Shown here piece by piece: positions 8,336 through 16,506 of a DNA stretch of 41,356 nucleotides. This DNA comes from Limisphaerales bacterium (GTDB lineage Bacteria; Verrucomicrobiota; Verrucomicrobiia; Limisphaerales; UBA11358): positions 15,291-56,646 of the forward strand of contig PMOA01000121.1 in NCBI GenBank assembly GCA_003161635.1, in the 5' to 3' direction. Every line of letters begins with the position of its first letter. The first letter of the stretch is position 1. The translations under genes were made by a program, and so were the position numbers. Below the pieces are notes generated by a model that made no database searches, was not told where the DNA came from, and was given only the letters and a program-made list of their open reading frames with translations.

Positions 8336-9970
8336 ATGAATAAACTTGCCAAACCCATCATCGCCGCCGCCGCGCTGGCTTTTCTGGCGCTGGGCTGTCG
8401 CACACATCCTGAACACCCTCAATCCGCCGCGAATGAAAAAATTCCGCAAGTCACCGCGCCACCCGAAACTTTTTTTGCCAAAATCCCGGAGCGGGACCGG
8501 GCCGTCGCGCGCCAGTTCTACAAAAAATACATTGAGATAAAAGGGGTGCCGCTGGCGGCTTCAGCCAAAGTTTCCGATGCGGCGCTGCAACGCGACTATT
8601 ACATCGTGACCCACATGCTGGCGGGGCGGCCGGACATTTTGGAAGCCATGGCGACCAACGGCACGCGTTTGATTATCATCGGCAAAAACCAGCGCTACAC
8701 GGACATGCCTGAATATCGGAACGCCTCGGATCCGGCGTATTTGAATGAGCGCGTCCGGGGCACGGGCGGTTTCAACATCACGAGCTTCGGCGAGGAAAAT
8801 TTGTTGTGCCTGCCCACCGACCGTTATGATCGTGAAAGCATTGCCGTGCATGAATTTTGCCACACGATTGACGCGGCGCTCCAGCGAATGGACCCGACCT
8901 GGCGCGGGCGGCTTCGCAAGACGTATCAGGATGCCATAAGCAAGGGATTGTGGAAAAATACTTACGCCGGTTCCAATCAGGCCGAGTATTGGGCGGAAGC
9001 CTGCCAGGCATACTTCGACTGCGGCCGCGCCAACAATTGGAACCACGGCCCCATCGCGCGCCGCGAGCAACTCAAACTCTACGACCCGGAAGTCTATGAG
9101 TTGATCCAGACTACTTTCAATTTAAGCCCGGTGCAGGATTGGCGCTATCACTGGTTGCAAAAGCTGCCAACCGTCACTCCACCGCCGACTCAATACAAGA
9201 TTGATCCTTACTACACCAAATTCACCTGGGCCGATGAATTTCCCGTCATCGGCCGGCAGGCGAGCGATGAAGCCATGCTCAAGGCCAACGACACCATTTG
9301 CAAAATGTTTGCCTACCGGCACGATATTCTGAAGGCGCTGATAAACGACAACGTGAAACTGGTGGTGCTGGGCCGGAATGAAAAACTGGGCGATTTGCCG
9401 GAATTGAAAAATGTGACGGACACAAACGTTGACCTCGCCGCGCGTTTCATGGATTACACGCCGGAATTGAAGCTTCTGGTTGTTCCCGAAGAAAACGTCC
9501 TGGGCAATCCCAACGACGCCGACGTAGGTCCCTGCCTCGAAATCCGCGAATTTGCCACGGCGCTGTATGATGTGTGCGGCACGCGGCCGGTGGACCCGAA
9601 TTGGAACAATCGCGGGCGCGACGTTCAGCAATATGAGCTGCGCCTCAAGCGCCTGGACGTTCAATTCGATGACAAGTTGAAGCAGCTTTACGATGCGGCG
9701 ATGAGCAAGGGAATGTGGAAAGACACGTCTGCGGTTCAAAACCCCACCGCCTATTGGGCGGAAGGCGTGCTGGCATATTTCAACGCCGCCGGTCAGGATG
9801 GCGCGCCGTTCAAGGACACGGGCCGGAACGGAGATTTCACGGACACCCCGCATCCGATCAACACACGCGAATTGCTGAAGGCTTATGACCCGGACCTTTT
9901 CGCAATCGTCAACGAAACCATGGCGTATGACGGGCACGTGGACTGGCGCTACACCCCTTACCGGCCGTGA
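8336..9970 (+). CDS. Duplicated metallopeptidase-like lipoprotein with one degenerate active site
   Basis: The product is a 544-residue predicted lipoprotein (LALGC lipobox at about residue 20) made of two homologous halves. The first half has HEFCH (172-176), an HExxH zinc site, followed by AEYWAEACQAYFD (from 216), whose Glu may supply the third ligand. The second half aligns with REFAT (404-408) in place of HEFCH but keeps AYWAEGVLAYFN. It has therefore lost both zinc histidines and should be inactive. Both halves also share RLIIIGKN/KLVVLGRN and DWRY segments. ATG 8336 is chosen because it gives the lipoprotein signal and lies 11 nt after the preceding stop; the frame is open further upstream inside the previous gene. 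Family and substrate are not known to me. Context suggests extracellular peptide cleavage or binding. Confidence 0.72.
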   Translation: MNKLAKPIIAAAALAFLALGCRTHPEHPQSAANEKIPQVTAPPETFFAKIPERDRAVARQFYKKYIEIKGVPLAASAKVSDAALQRDYYIVTHMLAGRPDILEAMATNGTRLIIIGKNQRYTDMPEYRNASDPAYLNERVRGTGGFNITSFGEENLLCLPTDRYDRESIAVHEFCHTIDAALQRMDPTWRGRLRKTYQDAISKGLWKNTYAGSNQAEYWAEACQAYFDCGRANNWNHGPIARREQLKLYDPEVYELIQTTFNLSPVQDWRYHWLQKLPTVTPPPTQYKIDPYYTKFTWADEFPVIGRQASDEAMLKANDTICKMFAYRHDILKALINDNVKLVVLGRNEKLGDLPELKNVTDTNVDLAARFMDYTPELKLLVVPEENVLGNPNDADVGPCLEIREFATALYDVCGTRPVDPNWNNRGRDVQQYELRLKRLDVQFDDKLKQLYDAAMSKGMWKDTSAVQNPTAYWAEGVLAYFNAAGQDGAPFKDTGRNGDFTDTPHPINTRELLKAYDPDLFAIVNETMAYDGHVDWRYTPYRP

Positions 9971-9994
9971 AGCCGGCGAACCCACATCGCTAAC

Positions 9995-11818
9995 ATGAAA
10001 ATGCCGCGGCGAGATTTTCTGAAGGCCGCTCCCGTGGCAACGTTCGCGCTGGTGCAAACGGCCCGCGGCATGGACCTGCCAACTCCGGCTCCGCCGGCCA
10101 GAATCAAACTCGAACCGTTCGATTACCAAGGCGTGCGGCTGCGCGAAAGCCGGTGGCTGAAGCAATATCAGGCCGCCCGCGATTTCTGGCTGGGATTGTC
10201 CGAGGACGACATCCTTCATGGTTATCGCCAGGCCGCCGGGTTGCCGGCACCGGGAAAACCGCTTGGCGGCTGGTGCCGGGTGAACAGCAGCACCGTCTTC
10301 GGCCAATGGTTGAGCGGCCTGTCGCGCCTGTATCGCGCCACTGGCGACGCGGCGATTCGCGACAAAGCGGTGCGTCTGTTCGAGGGCTGGGCGGAAACCA
10401 TGCAGCCGGACGGCAACTGCGGCATGGGACATTATCCCTTCGACAAGCTGGTCGGCGGACTGGTGGACTTGAAGCGCTATGGGGATTACAGCGGCGCCAT
10501 CCCGATGCTGGAGAAGGTCACACGTTGGGCAGAGCAGGCTTTGAGCCGGGAAAACGTGCCGGCGTCGCGCAATGGCCTCCCTTCCGGCCGGCGGGCCGAG
10601 TGGTATACCCTGGCGGAAAATCTCTATCGCGCCTTTCAGTTGACCGGCGATCCGAGATACGAAACGTTTGCCGGAGCGTGGCTGTATCCCTTCTATTGGA
10701 ACAAGTTTGCCGGGACGGCGGACCCGCCCGATGCCTATGGCGTTCACGCCTACAGCCACGTCAACACTTTCAGCAGCGCGGCAATGGCCTATGCGGTCAC
10801 CGGGGAGACGCACTATTTGGATTCGATTCGGAACGCCTATGATTGGCTGCAAGATGTGCAGTGCTACGCCACCGGTGGCTACGGACCTTCGGAGACCATC
10901 GTGGCGAACCGAGGCGGTCTTGGGCAGGTGCTGGATTACCGGTCAGACACCTTCGAAACCGGCTGCGGTTCCTGGGCCGCGTTCAAGCTGACACGCTACC
11001 TCCTGTCTTTCACCGGCGAAGCGCGCTATGGCGATTGGGCGGAACGGATGCTTTACAATGGCATCGGCACCGCGCTGCCGGTCACTCCGGACGGGCGGAC
11101 TTTCTATTATTCGGATTATCGCGGCGGCGGCGGGATGAAGGTCTATTACTGGGACACCTGGCCTTGCTGCTCGGGCACTTATCTTCAGGCCGTGGCCGAC
11201 TATCCCAACCTCATTTACTACAAAGATGCTTCCAGCCTGTATGTGAATCTGTTCCTGCCTTCGGAGGTGGTTTGGCGGCGCCCGGAGGGCGACGTCAAAC
11301 TGGTGCAGGACACGGATTATCCGGAAACCGAAACGACGACGTTGAGACTCGAACTGACCGGCAACATTCGGTTCCCGCTCCGTTTCCGCGTGCCCGCATG
11401 GACCCACGATGTCTCCGTCAAGGTGAATGGCGTGCCGGCGCAAGTGGCGTGCCGGCCCGGGGCCTGGGCTTCCTTGGAACGTGGATGGAACTCCGGGGAT
11501 CGAGTGGAAATCCGGATTCCGCTGACGTTTCGCATGCAGGCAGTGGACAAACAACATCCCCAGCGGGTTGCGGTCGTCCGCGAGCCGGTGGCCATGGTGA
11601 TGGAAGGGCTTTGGCAGGAAACGACGTTCACGTTGCCCAAGACCGACGCCGAACTCGAACAGATGTTCCTGGCCGACAACACGCCGGGCTTCTTCCAGGT
11701 CCGCTCCCCGTCCGGGGGCACCAACCACTCCCGGTTCCGTCCCTTCTACACGGAGGAGGAGCGGCAGCCGTATTATCTCTATTTCGACAAGCCATCGCTG
11801 CCGGTGGTCATGTGGTAA
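9995..11818 (+). CDS. GH127/DUF1680-type beta-L-arabinofuranosidase, Tat-exported
   Basis: The 607-residue protein starts with a Tat signal (MPRRDFLKAAPVATFALV) and is otherwise an all-helical barrel of the DUF1680/GH127 superfamily. Characterised members such as HypBA1 of Bifidobacterium longum remove beta-L-arabinofuranose from hydroxyproline-linked arabino-oligosaccharides using a zinc-bound cysteine nucleophile. Candidate zinc/catalytic residues here are Glu321 and Cys324 (FETGCGSW) and the pair Cys391-Cys392 (WPCCSGTY). In HypBA1 the first pair is spaced E-x-C, whereas here it is E-x-x-C, so this may be a divergent subfamily. The gene follows the metallopeptidase lipoprotein gene by 24 nt and probably shares its transcript. 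GH127 relatives also include other sugar specificities, so the substrate is inferred. Confidence 0.8.
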   Translation: MKMPRRDFLKAAPVATFALVQTARGMDLPTPAPPARIKLEPFDYQGVRLRESRWLKQYQAARDFWLGLSEDDILHGYRQAAGLPAPGKPLGGWCRVNSSTVFGQWLSGLSRLYRATGDAAIRDKAVRLFEGWAETMQPDGNCGMGHYPFDKLVGGLVDLKRYGDYSGAIPMLEKVTRWAEQALSRENVPASRNGLPSGRRAEWYTLAENLYRAFQLTGDPRYETFAGAWLYPFYWNKFAGTADPPDAYGVHAYSHVNTFSSAAMAYAVTGETHYLDSIRNAYDWLQDVQCYATGGYGPSETIVANRGGLGQVLDYRSDTFETGCGSWAAFKLTRYLLSFTGEARYGDWAERMLYNGIGTALPVTPDGRTFYYSDYRGGGGMKVYYWDTWPCCSGTYLQAVADYPNLIYYKDASSLYVNLFLPSEVVWRRPEGDVKLVQDTDYPETETTTLRLELTGNIRFPLRFRVPAWTHDVSVKVNGVPAQVACRPGAWASLERGWNSGDRVEIRIPLTFRMQAVDKQHPQRVAVVREPVAMVMEGLWQETTFTLPKTDAELEQMFLADNTPGFFQVRSPSGGTNHSRFRPFYTEEERQPYYLYFDKPSLPVVMW

Positions 11819-12014
11819 GCGATGTGGCAAAGGAAGCAGCGTGCGCGATGAGAAGAGGCCAGTGATTATGAGCGGGCGGATATTTGCGCTGACAATTTGG
11901 TTGATCATCGCGGTGGTTGTGCCCTGTCTGGCAAGCCGCCATCCGGCCAGCGGCTTGAAAGCGGCCGGCGCATGGTGTCGTGATCAGCGGCTGTGGAACA
12001 TTGGCCATGGCAGA

Positions 12015-12052
12015 GATGATGCCGAATAGGTCGTGGTGGGTTTTGAGCATGG
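12015..12052 (+). promoter_or_regulatory. Shared regulatory motif, copy C
   Basis: CGAATAG (12023-12029), 11 nt with GTG at 12036-12038, then TTTTGAGCATGG (12041-12052). This is the same layout as copies A and B. It lies 64 nt before the S9 peptidase start at 12116 in an otherwise gene-free stretch (11819-12115). A TGTAAT (12080-12085) follows at nearly the same distance as the TATAGT after copy B. I infer that a second transcription unit starts here under the same regulator. Confidence 0.55.
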
Positions 12053-12115
12053 ACGAACGTCGTTGGAAAGATTTGAATTTGTAATCATCATTATCAACCT
12101 TGAGAATTGAAAAAA

Positions 12116-14581
12116 ATGAAACCTGTTCCTGCTTTTCACCAAACCCGACTTGGAAACGCAATTAAAATCACGTCAAATATGCATGCCATAACCAGCAGAC
12201 ACAAAATCCAAGGCGCCGGGCTGACAGTTTTTCTTCTAATGTCCACGGGGTTTGTTTCGGCGCAAACTGCCACTTCGCCGTCCGTCTCCGGTTCATCAGC
12301 GCTGCAACAGCCAACCGCCATCAGGCCGGAAGCGCCTCAACAGCGACGTGGGTTTGGGCGGCCGGAGCGCGGTGTGTATAAAGCGCGCATCACGCCGCAC
12401 TGGTTTGCCGGCGCGAACGGCGAGACCAACCGGTTCTGGTATCGCAATGACTTGAGCGGCGGCGCGAAGGAATTCATTCTGGTAGATGCCGAAAAAGGAA
12501 TCCGTCAGTCCGCGTTCGACCACGGGAAACTGGCGGCGGCGTTGTCGAAAGCCGCCGGCGGGGAATTCCAGGCGGACCACTTGCCGTTTTCCGAAATTGA
12601 ATTCGTCGCGGGCGGCATGGCGGTCAGGTTTGAGGCCGCCGACAAGACCTGGCAGTGCGACTTGAATTCGTATGCCTGTGCTCCCGCCGTGAGTGCGGCA
12701 GGGAATTCGCAAAGCCAGGGTCAGGACGAAGGCGAGCGTTCGGGACGGGGTGAACGCGGGTTCAGCCGCCGTTCGCCGGACGGCCAATGGACCGTCATAG
12801 TCAGGAACGACAACGTCTATGTTCGTTCCGAGGCGGACGGGAAGGAAATCCAATTGAGTCAGGACGGTGTGACCAACAACACCTACCGCCTGCCGGAATG
12901 GTCTCCCGATTCCCAAGCGCTCGTGGCCTGGCGCGTGGAACCGGGCGCCATTGGAGACGTTTACTTGATTCAATCGTCGCCTTCGGGCGGCGGCCGGGCG
13001 CGGCTCCAGACGCATCCTTATTCCCAGGCCGGAGACAAGTTTTCCCGTTATGAGTTGAACCTCTTTGAGATTGGCAGCCGCAAACAGATCAAACCGGAAG
13101 TGGACCGGTTCGAGCACGAGTGGGAATCGCCGCAACTGCATTGGGAGAAGGACACCAATCATTTCACCTACCGGCAGGAGGACCGCGGACATCAACGGTT
13201 GCGGCTCATCGAGGTGGACGACCGCAGCGGCGCGGTGCGCAACCTCGTGGATGAACAGACGAAGACTTTCATCTGGACTGCGCACATGGAAGGCCCGGAA
13301 GGCCTAGGTATTCGCATCTTCAGTTATCTGACAAACAGCGACGAGATCATTAATGCGTCCGAACGAGACGGCTGGCGGCATCTCTACCTGGTTGACCCGA
13401 AGGCCGGCGGAATCACGAACCAAATCACCAAAGGCGATTGGGTGGTGCGCGGCATCAATTACAATGACGAGGCGCGCCGCCAAATCTGGTTCCTGGCCAG
13501 CGGCATGAATCCGGGACAGGACCCTTACTTCCTCCAGTATTACCGCATCAATTTCGACGGCAGCGGACTGGTCGCGCTGACGGACGGCAATGGAAATCAC
13601 ACGGTGCAATTTTCACCGGACCGGAAATACCTGATTGACACTTACAGTCGCGTGGACATGGCGCCGATAAATGAACTCCGGCGTTGTTCGGATGGCGCGC
13701 TGGTCTGCAAGCTCGAGGAAGCCGACATCTCGGAATTGAAGGCCACCGGCTGGGAACCGCCGGAGGTGTTCGTCGCCAAAGCCAGGGATGGCAAAACGGA
13801 TATCTGGGGAAACATTTATCGTCCGCACAAACTGGACCCAAACCAAAAATATCCCGTCCTGGAAGACATTTACGCCGGCCCGCAGCATTCTTACACGCCA
13901 AAATCGTTCAGCAGTATTAATCGCTATAGCTGGTATAACGAACACGGGTTCATTGTGGTGAAACTGGATGGCATGGGCACCGCCAACCGCTCCAAAGCCT
14001 TTCACGATGTCTGCTGGCACAACCTCAAGGACGCCGGTTTTCCGGATCGCATCCTTTGGATCAAAGCCGCCACCGCGGAATATCCATACATGGACCTCGA
14101 TCGGGTGGGCCTGTTCGGCAATTCCGCCGGCGGCCAGAGCGCAGCCGGCGCGCTGTTGTTCCATCCGGATTCTTACAAGGTCGCGGTGGCCAATAGCGGC
14201 TGCCACGACAATCGGCTGGACAAAGCTTCGTGGAACGAACAGTGGATGGGCTACATGCCGCCCGACAAACTCTGGAGCCACGACCCGGACAACTGGTATT
14301 CGCAGTGCTCGAACATTGACAACGCCGCCAAGCTCAAGGGCAAGCTCCTGTTGATCGTCGGCGAGATGGACTCCAACGTTCCGACGGAATCAACGCTGCG
14401 ATTTGTGGACGCGCTGATCAAGGCGGGCAAGGACTTCGACATGCTGGTTGTCCCCGGTGCCGACCATGGTGCACCTAGCCGGATCACGCAGCGCAAGACG
14501 CATGACTTTTTCCTGCGCAACCTGCTCCACGAGGAACCGCCGGACTACAATGCATCTTTCACCGAAAGCAGTTCGGATTAA
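12116..14581 (+). CDS. Secreted S9 family (DPP-IV-like) prolyl peptidase
   Basis: This is an 821-residue enzyme with a signal peptide ending FVSAQ, an N-terminal beta-propeller (about 90-560) and a C-terminal alpha/beta hydrolase domain. The catalytic triad is visible: Ser670 in GNSAGG, Asp752 in GEMDSNV, His784 in GADHG. DPP-IV-type S9B enzymes remove N-terminal X-Pro dipeptides. ATG 12116 is taken as the start; ATG 12179 would give a shorter, also plausible signal peptide. It is a paralogue of the 18758 gene (shared GETNRFWYR, FILVDAEKG, GMGTANRSKAFHDVCW) but has a Gly/Ser/Arg-rich linker where that protein carries a VHL domain. Motif C lies just upstream. Confidence 0.9.
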   Translation: MKPVPAFHQTRLGNAIKITSNMHAITSRHKIQGAGLTVFLLMSTGFVSAQTATSPSVSGSSALQQPTAIRPEAPQQRRGFGRPERGVYKARITPHWFAGANGETNRFWYRNDLSGGAKEFILVDAEKGIRQSAFDHGKLAAALSKAAGGEFQADHLPFSEIEFVAGGMAVRFEAADKTWQCDLNSYACAPAVSAAGNSQSQGQDEGERSGRGERGFSRRSPDGQWTVIVRNDNVYVRSEADGKEIQLSQDGVTNNTYRLPEWSPDSQALVAWRVEPGAIGDVYLIQSSPSGGGRARLQTHPYSQAGDKFSRYELNLFEIGSRKQIKPEVDRFEHEWESPQLHWEKDTNHFTYRQEDRGHQRLRLIEVDDRSGAVRNLVDEQTKTFIWTAHMEGPEGLGIRIFSYLTNSDEIINASERDGWRHLYLVDPKAGGITNQITKGDWVVRGINYNDEARRQIWFLASGMNPGQDPYFLQYYRINFDGSGLVALTDGNGNHTVQFSPDRKYLIDTYSRVDMAPINELRRCSDGALVCKLEEADISELKATGWEPPEVFVAKARDGKTDIWGNIYRPHKLDPNQKYPVLEDIYAGPQHSYTPKSFSSINRYSWYNEHGFIVVKLDGMGTANRSKAFHDVCWHNLKDAGFPDRILWIKAATAEYPYMDLDRVGLFGNSAGGQSAAGALLFHPDSYKVAVANSGCHDNRLDKASWNEQWMGYMPPDKLWSHDPDNWYSQCSNIDNAAKLKGKLLLIVGEMDSNVPTESTLRFVDALIKAGKDFDMLVVPGADHGAPSRITQRKTHDFFLRNLLHEEPPDYNASFTESSSD

Positions 14582-14690
14582 AGTGGAGAGCCCATTGCGT
14601 TTTTGCTGAATGAAATCCAGACGAATCTCAACTTCCCTCACGCCGCCTTTGGCTGGCCGGGGAAAAGATTCACGGCAAACCAACCCAATC

Positions 14691-15788
14691 ATGAATCGAA
14701 TTCATTCTGTACGAGAAAAAATCATTTGTCTGCTCCTGTTCGCGCTCCTTCTCGGCGTGGTCGGATCGCGAGCGGCGAGCTATCCTGCGCCCACGGAAGG
14801 TGATTACACCATTCACGATTTCCATTTCCGCGATGGGGAATCGTTGCCTGAAGTCCGCATACATTACCTCACCTTGGGCACACCCCGACGGGACGACCAA
14901 GGCGTCGTCCGTAACGCCGTCCTGATCCTGCACGGCACCACAGGGAGCAGCGCCCAGTTCCTGCGCTCTGAATTCGCCGGCGAACTCTATTGCAAGGGCC
15001 AGCCCCTCGATGCGACGCGCTATTATCTCATCATTCCCGATAACCTCGGCCACGGACAATCCAGCAAACCGAGCGACGGCTTGCATGCGCGGTTTCCGCA
15101 ATACGGCTGCCTCGACATGGTTGAAGCGCAGTACCGTCTGTTGACTGAAGGTCTGGATGTGAATCATCTGCGGCTGGTTACGGGCACTTCGATGGGCGGA
15201 ATGCACACGTGGCTGTGGGGCGAGGTGTATCCGGATTTCATGGATGCGCTCATGCCGCTGGCCAGCCTGCCCATGCCGATTTCCGGCCGCAACCGCGTGT
15301 GGCGGCGCGTCATCATTGACGGCATCCGCGACTCGCCGGACTGGCACAATGGCGATTATCAATCCCAGCCTTCCGGGCTGCGCATCGCAGCGGAGATGCT
15401 TTATTTCATGGGCAGCAATCCGGTGTTGCGCATGAAAGAAGCGCCCACGCTCAAGCAGGCCGATGAAGTGCTCGACAGTTACGTGACCAACGTCATGACG
15501 AATCTCGACGCCAATGACGTGATGTACGCGTTCGCGGATTCTGAAGATTACGATCCAGGTCCGGGACTGGAAAAAATCACGGCGCCGCTGCTGGTGATCA
15601 ATTCCGCCGACGATTTAATCAACCCGCCGGAGTTGCGTGTCCTCGAACACGCAATCAAACGGGTGAAGCACGGCCGGGCCATCGTGATTCCCTACAGCGA
15701 CCAGACGGTGGGGCATGGCAGCCACACCAAGGCAGTCCTCTGGAAGAAATACTTGGTGCGTCTGTTGAGAAAGACGGAAAGGAAATGA
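14691..15788 (+). CDS. Secreted alpha/beta hydrolase related to homoserine O-acetyltransferase
   Basis: The product has 365 residues with a signal peptide (MNRIHSVREK then a Leu-rich core ending SRAAS). It has the alpha/beta hydrolase fold of the MetX-like family: oxyanion-region LILHGTTGSS, nucleophile elbow Ser167 in GTSMGG, Asp307/Asp308 in NSADD, His342 or His345 in VGHGSH. Because it is exported, an acetyltransferase role in methionine synthesis is unlikely. An esterase or acyl-group hydrolase acting on the cluster's substrate is more plausible. ATG 14691 is chosen because it yields the signal peptide; the frame is open a little further upstream. The PPIase gene begins 10 nt after its stop. 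Confidence 0.82.
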   Translation: MNRIHSVREKIICLLLFALLLGVVGSRAASYPAPTEGDYTIHDFHFRDGESLPEVRIHYLTLGTPRRDDQGVVRNAVLILHGTTGSSAQFLRSEFAGELYCKGQPLDATRYYLIIPDNLGHGQSSKPSDGLHARFPQYGCLDMVEAQYRLLTEGLDVNHLRLVTGTSMGGMHTWLWGEVYPDFMDALMPLASLPMPISGRNRVWRRVIIDGIRDSPDWHNGDYQSQPSGLRIAAEMLYFMGSNPVLRMKEAPTLKQADEVLDSYVTNVMTNLDANDVMYAFADSEDYDPGPGLEKITAPLLVINSADDLINPPELRVLEHAIKRVKHGRAIVIPYSDQTVGHGSHTKAVLWKKYLVRLLRKTERK

Positions 15789-15798
15789 ACTCAAACCC

Positions 15799-16506
15799 AT
15801 GAAACCTGGTGTGCGGTCGTTGTCCGGCATCGCCATTGGTGCGCTGTTCATCGCGTCCTGTACGGGCGCTTCACACCAGGCACACGAACAGGTCGAGGCC
15901 GCTTCGCTGCTGCTCGACCCGGACGCGCCGGAGATGAACCGCCGCGCGCCGGAGCTTTTCCATGTCCGCCTCGAAACCAGCAAAGGCGTGATCGTGATCG
16001 AAGCTCACCGCGACTGGGCGCCTCACGGTGCGGACCGTTTTTATAATCTTGTGCAGGCCGGTTATTACGACGATGCGCGTTTCTTCCGGGTGATTCGCGG
16101 ATGCTGGGCCCAGTTCGGCATCAACGGCGATCCCAAAATCTCGAACGTGTGGCGGACGCGGACGATTCCCGACGACCCGCGCCGCGAGTCGAATGTACGC
16201 GACACCGTCGCTTTCGCCTTTGCCGTCCCGAATGGCCGGACCACGCAGGTGTTCATCAACTTGCGGGATAACGCGGCCACCCATGACCCCGGGTCGTTCG
16301 TGCCGTTCGGAAAGGTGGTTGAAGGCATGAGCGTGGCGGACGCGCTTAATTCGGAATATGGCGAGGCGGCGGGCAGCGGCATCCGCGCCGGCAAGCAAGG
16401 GCCGCTTTTCCAAATGGGGAACGCATATCTCGAACGTAATTTCCCGCGCCTCGATTACATCCGGCGGACGACAGTCGGTGAACCACCCAGTGCCAACGGA
16501 CGATGA
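15799..16506 (+). CDS. Cyclophilin-type peptidyl-prolyl cis-trans isomerase, lipoprotein
   Basis: This 235-residue protein has a lipobox (FIASC) and a cyclophilin domain at about 52-215, with VIVIEAHRDWAPHGADRFYNLVQ-type strands, FFRVIRGCWAQFG and FGKVVEGMSVAD. Relative to human cyclophilin A, the catalytic Arg (FFRVI) and Gln (AQFG) are kept, while the position of Phe60 is Cys. It catalyses cis-trans isomerisation of X-Pro bonds, here probably in the periplasm or at the outer membrane. Its stop overlaps the ATG of the GH31 gene by 4 nt (ATGA), indicating one operon. Two post-proline peptidases in the same cluster make a role in processing proline-rich substrates attractive, but general folding is possible. 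Confidence 0.88.
   Translation: MKPGVRSLSGIAIGALFIASCTGASHQAHEQVEAASLLLDPDAPEMNRRAPELFHVRLETSKGVIVIEAHRDWAPHGADRFYNLVQAGYYDDARFFRVIRGCWAQFGINGDPKISNVWRTRTIPDDPRRESNVRDTVAFAFAVPNGRTTQVFINLRDNAATHDPGSFVPFGKVVEGMSVADALNSEYGEAAGSGIRAGKQGPLFQMGNAYLERNFPRLDYIRRTTVGEPPSANGR

Noticed and set aside
9122-10852. Long open frame on the - strand (576 codons) opposite the metallopeptidase and GH127 genes
   Set aside because: Antisense shadow of two genes with clear family motifs; composition is low-information and there is no signal or domain.
11868-12029. Possible 53-residue protein with a hydrophobic start (MSGRIFALTIWLIIAVVV)
   Set aside because: No homology recognised, no ribosome site, and its 3' end overlaps regulatory motif C. 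Probably chance, though a tiny secreted peptide cannot be excluded.
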